DNA of 64,000 bases from Ascarosepion bandense (Eukaryota > Mollusca > Cephalopoda > Sepiida > Sepiidae). Position numbers and translations under genes: made by a program. The stretch covers positions 36,001 through 100,000 of the forward strand of contig JBBBDQ010001186.1 in assembly GCA_037127315.1 (NCBI GenBank), read 5' to 3'. Within the stretch, counting starts at the first letter, position 1, and each line of letters starts with the position of its first letter. Below, piece by piece: positions 56,154-64,000 of the stretch. The notes beneath the pieces were generated by a model, which had not been told where the DNA came from, made no database searches, and saw nothing but the letters and a program-made list of their open reading frames with translations.

Positions 56154-57242
56154 GAGAAAAAGAATGAAGAAAAAAGAATCGTAGGATTTTTTTATAATCA
56201 GCAACGCCCCAAGCAAGGCATTTACTGCCACTGTTTTGCAAGGGGTTACATAGGCGAAAAGTTATAGAAGAGTGACAGGATACAGGAGGTGTCAGGAAGT
56301 TGTAAAAGGATGAAAGTACTGATGAGAGGGGGAGTGGACGAGGACAAAGAAAGAAAGAAGAAAGAAAGAAAGAAAGAGAAAAAGAATGAAAGAAAAAAGA
56401 ATCGTAGGATTTTTTTATAATCATATCGCTAGCAAGGCATTTTACTGCCACTGTTTTGCAAGGGTTACATAGGCGAAAAGTTATGAGAAAGAGTGACGGG
56501 ATACAGGAGGTGTCAGGAAGTTGTAAAAGGATGAAAGTACTGATGAGAGGGAGTGGACGGACAAAGAAAGAAGAAGAAAGAAAGAGAGAAAAAGAATGAA
56601 AGAAAAAAGAATCATTAAGGATTTTTTATAATCATATCGCCCCAAGCAAAGGCATTTACTGCCACTGTTTTGCAAGGGGTTATAGGCGAAAAGTTATGAG
56701 AGGAAGTGACAGGATACAGGAGGTGTCAGGAAGTTGTAAAAAAGGATGAAAGTACTGATGGGGAGAGTGGACGGACAAAGAAAGAAAGAAAGAAGAAGAA
56801 AGAAAGAAAGAGAGAAAAAGAATGAAAGAAAAAAGAATCGTAAGGATTTTTTTATAATCATATCGCCCCAAGCAAGGCATTTTTTTACTGCCACTGTTTT
56901 GCTGGGGGTTACATAGGCGAAAAGTTATGAAGAGTGACGATTAGGAGATTGTCAGGAAGTTGTAAAAAAGGATGAAAGTACTGATGAGAGGGAGTGGACG
57001 GACAAAGAAAGAAAGAAAGAAAGAAAGAAAGAAAAGAAAGAAAGAGAAAAAGAATGAAAGAAAAAAGAATCGTAGGATTTTTTTATAATCATATCGCCCC
57101 AAGCAAGGCATTTACTGCCACTGTTTTGCAAGGGGTTACATGAGCGAAAAGTTGACGCAGAAGAAGAGTGACAGGATACAGGAGGTGTCCAGGAAGTTGT
57201 AAAAAAGGATGAAAGTACTGATGAGAGGGGAGTGGACGGACA

Positions 57243-57278
<36 letters not shown>

Positions 57279-57919
57279 GAAAAAGAATGAAAGAAAAAAG
57301 AATCGCAGGATTTTTTTATAATCATATCGCCCCAAGCAAGGCATTTTACTGCCACTGTTTTGCAGGGTTACATGAGCCGAAAAGTTATGAAGAAGTGACA
57401 GGATACAGGAGGTGTCGGGAAGTTGTAAAAAAGGATGAAAGTACTGATGAGAGGGGAGTGGACGGACAAAAGAAAGAAAGAAAGAAAGAGAAAGAAAGAG
57501 AAAAAGAATGAAAGAAAAAAGAATCGTGGGATTTTTTTATAATCATATCGCCCCAAACGAGGCATTTTACTGCCACTGTTTTTGCAAGGAAGTTGTAGCG
57601 AAAAAGTTATAGAGAAGAGTGACAGGATACAGGAGGTGTCAGGAAGTTGTAAAGGATGAAAGTACTGATGAGAGGGAGTGGACGGACAAAGAAAGAAAGA
57701 AGAAAGAAGAAGAAAGAAAGAGAGAGAAAAAAGAATGAAAGAAAAAAGAATCGTAGGATTTTTTTATAATCATATAGCCCCAAGCAAGGCATTTTACTGC
57801 CACTGTTTTGCAAGGGGTTACATAGGCGAAAAGTTATGAGAAAGAGTGACAGGATACAGGAGGTGTCAGGAAGTTGTAAAAAAGGATGAAAGTACTGATG
57901 AGAGGGGAGTGGACGGACA

Positions 57920-57963
<44 letters not shown>

Positions 57964-58158
57964 GAGAAAAAGAATGAAAGAAAAAAGAATCGTAGGATTT
58001 TTTTATAATCATATCGCCCCAAGAAAGGCATTTTACTGCCACTGTTTTGCAAGGGGTTACATAGGCGAAAAGTTATGAGAAAGAGTGACAGGATACAGGA
58101 GGTGTCAGGAAGTTGTAAAAAAGGATGAAAGTACTGATGAGAGGGGAGTGGACGGACA

Positions 58159-58202
<44 letters not shown>

Positions 58203-58397
58203 GAGAAAAAGAATGAAAGAAAAAAGAATCGTAGGATTTTTTTATAATCATATCGCCCCAAGCAAGGCATTTTACTGCCACTGTTTTGCAAGGGGTTACA
58301 TAGGCGAAAAGTTATGAGAAAGAGTGACAGGATACAGGAGGTGTCAGGAAGTTGTAAAAAAGGATGAAAGTACTGATGAGAGGGGAGTGGACGGACA

Positions 58398-58433
<36 letters not shown>

Positions 58434-58629
58434 GAGAAAAAGAATGAAAGAAAAAAGAATCGTAGGATTTTTTTTATAATCATATCGCCCCAAGCAAGGC
58501 ATTTTACTGCCACTGTTTTGCAAGGGGTTACATAGGCGAAAAGTTATGAGAAAGAGTGACAGGATACAGGAGGTGTCAGGAAGTTGTAAAAAAGGATGAA
58601 AGTACTGATGAGAGGGGAGTGGACGGACA

Positions 58630-58665
<36 letters not shown>

Positions 58666-58860
58666 GAGAAAAAGAATGAAAGAAAAAAGAATCGTAGGAT
58701 TTTTTTATAATCATATCGCCCCAAGCAAGGCATTTTACTGCCACTGTTTTGCAAGGGGTTACATAGGCGAAAAGTTATGAGAAAGAGTGACAGGATACAG
58801 GAGGTGTCAGGAAGTTGTAAAAAAGGATGAAAGTACTGATGAGAGGGGAGTGGACGGACA

Positions 58861-58900
<40 letters not shown>

Positions 58901-59095
58901 GAGAAAAAGAATGAAAGAAAAAAGAATCGTAGGATTTTTTTATAATCATATCGCCCCAAGCAAGGCATTTTACTGCCACTGTTTTGCAAGGGGTTACATA
59001 GGCGAAAAGTTATGAGAAAGAGTGACAGGATACAGGAGGTGTCAGGAAGTTGTAAAAAAGGATGAAAGTACTGATGAGAGGGGAGTGGACGGACA

Positions 59096-59127
<32 letters not shown>

Positions 59128-59250
59128 GAGAAAAAGAATGAAAGAAAAAAGAATCGTAGGATTTTTTTATAATCATATCGCCCCAAGCAAGGCATTTTAC
59201 TGCCACTGTTTTGCAAGGGGTTACATAGGCGAAAAGTTATTAGAAAGAGT
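55725..59250 (-). repeat. ~235-bp tandem array (~15 units) from a LINE 3' UTR
   Basis: Each unit (plus strand) runs TTTTTTTATAATCATATCGC, CCCAAGCAAGGCATTTTACT, GCCACTGTTTTGCAAGGGGT, then GTGACAGGATACAGGAGGTG, GGATGAAAGTACTGATGAG, and a (GAAA)n stretch. Steps between GTGACAGG landmarks are 239, 239, 232, 231 and 235 in the right half; the length varies with the GAAA count. On the minus strand this is the LINE 3' UTR plus 3' terminus repeated. The left units (56.0-57.6 kb) carry many small indels; the right units are nearly identical. Phe/Leu/Ser-rich frames here are artefacts. Confidence 0.9.
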
Positions 59251-59668
59251 GATGGGTTATAGAGGGTGTCAGGAAGTGGGTAAGAGAAGGATGAGAATAC
59301 TGATGAGAATAGAGTGGACGGACAAAGGAGCATAAGAGAGAGAGAGAGATAGTGAGAGAGAGAGAGAGAGGATGCAAGTTAGGAAGATAGAAGATGACTA
59401 TTGATTTACATTTAAAATTCTTGGAGATTGTAGCTGTCGGTGAAGCAAGTAAATGGAAAGGAACTCCACAGGCGGGAAGTGCGAGAAAAGAAGCTGTTGG
59501 AGTAGAATTTGCGTTTACAATTTATTGGTTTCACAGTAAAAGGGTGGGACCTAGTTTCTAATCATATGGTTCGAGTAAATTTATATATGGGGGGCACCAG
59601 TGAGCTAAGTTTATCGGAGCAGAAACTGTGAAAGTCACAGGGAAGCCACATTGCGCCGGTGAGAGCCA
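59250..59668 (-). mobile_element. CR1/jockey-like LINE C-terminus feeding the array
   Basis: Minus strand from 59,668: CACCGGCGCAATGTGGCTTC (DVASL region), GAACTTAGCTCACTGGTGC-like sequence, the C-terminus around 59,420-59,520, then the 3' UTR, continuous with the first array unit. A (GA)n run lies at 59,336-59,370. Confidence 0.8.
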
Positions 59669-59784
59669 TGTATGCGTAGTGTGGTGGTGGGGGGGCATAA
59701 TTGCAACAATCTCGGTTATATTAATTAATCGAGAGAAAAAATGAAGATGTAATGATACAAACATCTTAAAGTTAACTCAGTCAT

Positions 59785-60060
59785 GTAATAAATGATACAC
59801 TGTTAGGCGATCATGTCTCGAAAGAGATTGACGGAGTAGAGAATTTTACCGTACTAGTTTGCCGTTACTTTCTGTGGTACTATTTGTTGCCAACCAAGAC
59901 TATAGAACCCAATCTGTCTTGGTATTTAACCAATAATTGGATGGAGAAGAGACGGATTCATCCTTTTCCCAATGGTATTTGCAATTAAGTTAATACAAAC
60001 TGAACGGCCATTGTACGCTCCGGCTTCTTCAGGTGCTAGGAATTTCGAACCGAGAATGAT
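59785..60060 (-). repeat. SINE family B
   Basis: The body and a partial tRNA-like head (box B-like TTCGAAATTCC on the minus strand) are present and diverged. Confidence 0.6.
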
Positions 60061-61110
60061 ATACACCAGTGACCATAATAAAGGGTTCTGTTCGAAATTC
60101 CTTGATCCTCACATTTGTCTTCTTTTTTTTTTGTGTGTGTGTGTGTGTGTGTGTCTTTTTTATTTTTTCGTCAGAAGGTTTGAACCGTGTTTCTTCCGCA
60201 CTTATTCGAGTGCTTGCCGATTTGGATAACCTTTATGAAAATTTATTAAAAATATTTAAAATACAGTTGGTCTTGTCTAAGGAAGATAACTTGTATAGTT
60301 CTTATTTAGTACTGCTCGGTTATTGCCTGTCTCTTTGATGACAAAGTAGTGGCTGAAAACAGGAAGAAAGGTACCAATTACATGAATGTTTGTAAGCGAA
60401 AGGGGACAAAAAAAGTGTTGGGTACACATAGGGAACGTAAAATTGAAACAAGTGTGGAAATGCAACCGTTTGCACAGTGCAATAACTGACAGCAGAAAGT
60501 GTAACACTCGAACACAAACAGCGTTGTAAAAGAAGTCGAAAAATTATAATAGAAAAGAATGAAAAAATACTCGATTATTATGTGATGTCTACACTGAAAT
60601 AAGTAACTCAAGCGATGGAAAAGATGCTTAAAATGTATAGACATAGCTTGGGATATTTTAAGAATAAAATCAGCAGGGAAACTGTCGCTATCAAAACGCA
60701 GAATGGGAAAAGAAGGCTTAGAGAATTTAAAACTCAGAGGCAGCAACAAAGTCAAATTATGCAGAGGAAAGAAGCTGATAAACCGACTTAACAAGTTGGC
60801 TAGTGTAGTGTAGGAAGCTGGTTAATGTTTCTTGGATTTTGACTTGTGTCAGACTTAACCGAACTCCCTACAAGTTCCTTACAAGTTTTATGCAGAATTA
60901 TCTTCAGAAGGTTTTCTTAACAATAATATTACATTTTAGATGATTCACCTTGAAGACCGAGCAATTTCTTTATTTGACTTGCCACACTGATGCTATCCTA
61001 TTATTTCCCTTCGTTGAAATTAACAAATTTCCTTACTTCCACCAACTTTCGTAACAAGATATAAATCGACTAACGTTCATAAAAAAAGTAGCTCAATACT
61101 AGCGCCTTAT
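60061..61110. other. unassigned stretch
   Basis: It has a short (GT)n at 60,132-60,152. The frames of 138 codons (60,378-60,794, minus) and 89 codons show no known domain and no coding-like organisation. Confidence 0.4.
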
Positions 61111-61129
61111 TTATTTATTTATTTATTTT

Positions 61130-61490
61130 AATCATATCACCCCGAGCAAGGTGAAAAGGCCACTGATGCGCAGGGGGCTAGATGAGAGTGAAAAGATTGG
61201 AAAAGAGAAAACCGGAAACCACATCCTAACCAGGGAACAAGGGATGAGCCTCTTCACCTGTTCAATTGACGTGGGTGGAGTGTGAACCAGGCGATAGTTT
61301 AGTCTATCTACTCCAGTTGAAAAAAATAAATTAAAATAAAAAAAAGAGTGAAAAGATTGGAAAAGAGAAAAACCGGAAACCACATCCTAACCAGGAAACA
61401 AGGGATGAGCCTCTTCACCTGTTCAATTGACGTGGGTGGAGTGTGAACCAGGCGATAGATAAGTCTATCTACTCCAATTGAAAAAAATAA
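61130..61490 (-). repeat. family C repeat, 161-bp tandem dimer with LINE tail
   Basis: GATGAGCC occurs at 61,243 and 61,404 (step 161). The left copy carries the LINE-like tail (TCACCCCGAGCAAGGTGAAA, 61,138 on). The two copies are almost identical. Confidence 0.8.
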
Positions 61491-61593
61491 ATTAAAATAA
61501 GAAAAAAATTGTCTGAAAAAGAAAGAGACGTTATTACACGTCAAAATTGCTGTAATCAAGGGTGGCTATAAACTTATTATAGCCAACTGTATA

Positions 61594-61632
61594 AACACAC
61601 ACACACACACACATATATATATATTATATATT
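61594..61632. repeat. (CA)n(TA)n microsatellite
   Basis: A CA run passes into a TA run beside a minus-strand PLE 3' end. Confidence 0.95.
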
Positions 61633-61830
61633 TGGGCAGCAATCTTTCTTTTCTACAGGTTTTATTGAAAATGACAGACAAGGTATTATCATTAAGTTTT
61701 GTACATAATTTTTTTTATGTGTTTTAATGATTTTTTCTTTTCAGAACTCAAATTGCATAAGAAATGTCTAAAGGCTTTTTTTCGAGTTCTTTCGCTTATA
61801 CTTTTAGCCATTATAAAGGATGACTTTTCT
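61632..61830 (-). mobile_element. Penelope-like element 3' end
   Basis: Minus strand: GAAAGATTGCTGCCCAAATA at the terminus matches 3,100-3,125. Further upstream an AAAAGTATAAGCGAAAGAAC-like segment fits the hammerhead-like tail position. Confidence 0.65.
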
Positions 61831-61837
61831 TTTTTGT

Positions 61838-62000
61838 CAGTCATTTAAGTGGCATACGTGATACACGCTGTGAGGGATCATGTCTCGAAAGAGACATGAC
61901 TGACTGGGCAGAAGATTATCCCGCTGTAGGTTGCCATTGATTTCTGCGGTAGACTGGTCGCCAGCCAAGGCTATAGAACCCAATTTGTTCTATTAATATA
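61838..62000 (-). repeat. SINE family B fragment
   Basis: Body only (GTCGCCAGCCAAGGCTATAG on the plus strand), truncated at a TATTA run. Confidence 0.75.
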
Positions 62001-62384
62001 GTGGGGAAACTGTTTATTACTACATAACAATGTAAAACTGATCCCCCACTTTATGCCCAGAATTGTCGAAAGGTTCTTTCGGCTATATTTTTAACCATTA
62101 TCAATGATGACTTTCCTTTTACTTGTAATGTAACAAAATGTATTTAAAGTTTATGTATGTAGAACCATGTGTATGTTATGTTCGGAACACGGTAATCATA
62201 TTGTTACCGTGTTCATAATTGATATTATTAAGTGAAGGGAAAAAATCATTAAAACACATGAAAAATTATATAGAAAACTTAATGCTAATATCTTGTCTGC
62301 CAAGGTACAGGAAGCTGTGGAGAAATATGATAGCCTTTATAGCATTGATAGAGACCGAGAAAAAGATTTAACTTCAAAGATCTG
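62001..62384. mobile_element. mixed PLE-like tail fragments
   Basis: 62,060-62,115 resembles the 61,770-61,830 tail (minus strand; GCCGAAAGAACC), while 62,180-62,235 resembles 18,490-18,545 (plus). 62,240-62,380 encodes a Lys-rich string ending REKDLTSK that could be a PLE late frame. Confidence 0.4.
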
Positions 62385-62672
62385 TCAGTCAGTAAAATGG
62401 CATACGTGATGTATTCTTGGGCGATCATGTCTCTATCGTTCCATGATTCGGCAGAAGATTTTCCCGCTGTAGGTTGCCATTTCTTTCCGCGGTAAAATGG
62501 TTGCCAACTGTAGTTATAGAACCCAATCTGTCCTGCTGTTTAACCCATAGACAGAGAAGAGGATGGATTCATACATTTTTTAAGGGTATTTGCGCGTAAG
62601 TGAAGGCAAGAATGGATATCGGTTCTCAGATTTTCAATTCCGAGACGATATCCATTACACTACAGCACATAT
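62385..62672 (-). repeat. SINE family B
   Basis: The body and a tRNA-like head (ACTACAGCACATATC boundary on the plus strand) are present but diverged. No 5S segment follows the head. Confidence 0.7.
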
Positions 62673-62825
62673 CTCAACTTCAAAGAGACACCATCTAAAT
62701 AAATAAATGCGTCCACCTTGATTTTTAACAGACTTTTTATTTTTTCAACAGTCGGAATTTCTTGACTTTCTGAATCGGTGGCCCCATTCAGATATCCGTT
62801 TTTCGTTTTTTTTTTTTTAGCGACA

Positions 62826-63225
62826 ATGAAGCAAAATTGGAAGCGGCCGAAATGTGGTTCTACAGAAGGATGCTACGGATATCGTGGACTGAGCATACAA
62901 GCAACGACGAGCTGTTAGAAAGAATGGCAACAAAAAGGAAATTGATGCTGAGCATCAGGAAGAGACAACTGAAGTTCCTGGGACATGCAATGAGGAAGGA
63001 GAGCCTGGAGAACCTGATACTGACTGGACAGATAGAAGGAAGGAGAGACAGAGGAAGGCAGCGGATAACATATTTGCAGGGACTGATCAGGTGGATGACG
63101 GAACGTGGGTTGCCAGGAGCAACAGGAGCAAACATACTAAGAGCCACAAGGGATAGGGAGACGTGGAGAGCTATGATCGCCTACATCCTGAAGGGACAGG
63201 GCACATAGAAGAAGAAGAAGCAAAA
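62826..63225 (+). mobile_element. RTE-like non-LTR retrotransposon, C-terminus
   Basis: A 123-codon open frame (62,837-63,208) follows a poly-T run: AAEMWFYRRMLRISWTEHTS, KRQLKFLGHAMRKESLENLI, GRRDRGRQRITYLQGLIRWM and ETWRAMIAYILKGQGT, then a GAAGAAGAAG tail. This is the conserved end after the reverse transcriptase in a common invertebrate LINE group; RTE-like is my best placement. It is 5'-truncated but without internal stops, so fairly young. Confidence 0.8.
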
Positions 63226-63720
63226 TATGATTGTTATCAATCAAGTTGCCATCCTTTTCTAACCTCAACCAACAAGGTCAAGTGTTTTCGACCTTCGTCT
63301 TTTCATCTTCTGTTTTTACCTTTCTCTCGACCGCCAAAGCGATCGACTTTTATTCTTAGAAGAAGCAGTTACTACTAATAAACACCAACCACTGCTTCAC
63401 AAAATGGTGGACCGGAGATATGATGGTGTAAGTGACGAGGACGACTGCAAACGAAAAAGATAAATAGTCCACGCTACGAATATAAACAACAAAGGAAATC
63501 TAAAACAGTCAATACAAAAAATTGTTATTTCTTTATTTCTTGTGACGGAATTTTTTCGATATATATTTGTTTTTTGGCGGCTAACGTGTCTTCTTTGTCT
63601 CTGTTTTTCTTCGCCGTTAACAACGAACCGAGTTGATTTTTTCTGCGAAGAAAGTTAAATCTCACGAATTCTTATTTCATTGTGTGGGAATTTTAAGCGT
63701 CCACTAACACTAGCTCTCTC
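63226..63720. other. unassigned stretch
   Basis: No recognisable gene or repeat. Confidence 0.4.
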
Positions 63721-63723
63721 GTC

Positions 63724-64000
63724 AAAGATGAAAGAAAGACTCGAAGTGACAGAAATTTGGTTCTACAGAAGGATGCTGAGGATACCAAGGACCGAACATG
63801 TGAGCAACGACGAAGTTTTGGACAGAATGTAAACGAAAAGAAACTTATTCTTAACATTAAGAAGAGACAACTGAGGTTTCTGAGACAGAGGGCTTAGAGA
63901 ATTTGATATTCACAGGACATAGAGGGGAATGAGAGAAAGGGATAATTAACGATTGACATATGTGATTAGCTTAAATTAATGGATTGCAGGGCAGAGTTTG
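63724..64000 (+). mobile_element. RTE-like LINE C-terminus, degenerate, cut by window end
   Basis: It reads IWFYRRMLRIPRTEHVSNDE, then a stop and frame changes, then RRQLRFLRQ. It aligns with 62,840-63,110 and 48,240-48,550. The terminal GATTGCAGGGCAGAGTTTG resembles the rearranged part of the 48.1-kb copy. Confidence 0.7.

Noticed and set aside
55829..59333. Many Phe/Leu/Ser-rich frames resembling membrane proteins
   Set aside because: They are the antisense of (GAAA)n and LINE 3' UTR units; the frames repeat with the array and have no independent coding signal.
62837..63208. Host gene with a single-exon 123-codon frame
   Set aside because: Its sequence is the C-terminus of a LINE with two more copies in the window and a GAAGAAGAAG tail.

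Overview
The window looks like gene-poor nuclear DNA from a large, repeat-rich invertebrate genome. A mollusc is likely and a cephalopod (octopus-like) is my best guess. The reasons are the density of (TA)n, (TG)n, (CT)n and (GATA)n microsatellites, several tRNA-derived SINE families, many Penelope-like element (PLE) tails with hammerhead-ribozyme-like cores, Helitron-type elements and CR1/jockey-like LINE fragments. I found no convincing host protein-coding gene, no functional tRNA, nothing bacterial and no CRISPR array. The longest open frames (754 and 639 codons) are translations of a TG-rich minisatellite. The species assignment is inference.

Layout. 0-10 kb: SINEs, a PLE 3' region (2.2-3.1 kb), the C-terminus of a restriction-like-endonuclease LINE (5.3-6.2 kb, minus) and LINE tails. 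10-14 kb: two full and one truncated copy of a ~730-bp Helitron-like element, plus a different Helitron (12.9-13.8 kb). 14-18 kb: mariner relics, a SINE pair and a LINE tail. 18.6-20.8 kb: a TG-rich minisatellite with an internal 1,110-bp duplication. 21.7-30.3 kb: one plus-strand LINE locus, split by a solo LTR (21,802-22,228), amplified as three 541-bp units, whose 3' UTR has grown into a ~5.9-kb array of 74-bp units (about 80 copies). 31-34 kb: pyrimidine-rich DNA with a ~0.68-kb duplication. 34.9-35.6 kb: (GATA)n. 35.8-38.2 kb: Tc1-type transposase relics. 38.3 kb: a 5S rRNA-derived segment joined to a tRNA-like SINE head. 39-42.5 kb and 45.4-48 kb: Penelope-like elements of two types. 43.2-44.7 kb: two minus-strand LINE tails. 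44.8 and 50.1 kb: inverted duplications of PLE ends. 48-52.5 kb: an RTE-like LINE, SINE pair, Helitron copy and PLE reverse transcriptase. 53.6-54.5 kb: LINE with a 116-bp tandem. 55.7-59.7 kb: a minus-strand LINE whose 3' UTR has become a ~235-bp tandem array. 61-64 kb: tail repeats, SINEs and two RTE-like LINE C-termini.

Two themes stand out. First, the same LINE family has produced tandem repeats at four separate places, with five different periods (541, 74, 57, 116 and ~235 bp), so its 3' half appears to be a recurrent seed for satellite DNA. Second, PLE termini carrying hammerhead-like CTGANGA...GAAA cores occur about ten times, typically beside (TA)n tracts; two sit in inverted duplications, one of them an exact 81-bp palindrome. 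Hammerhead ribozymes in PLEs are established knowledge; the density and the inverted arrangement here are what deserve a second look.
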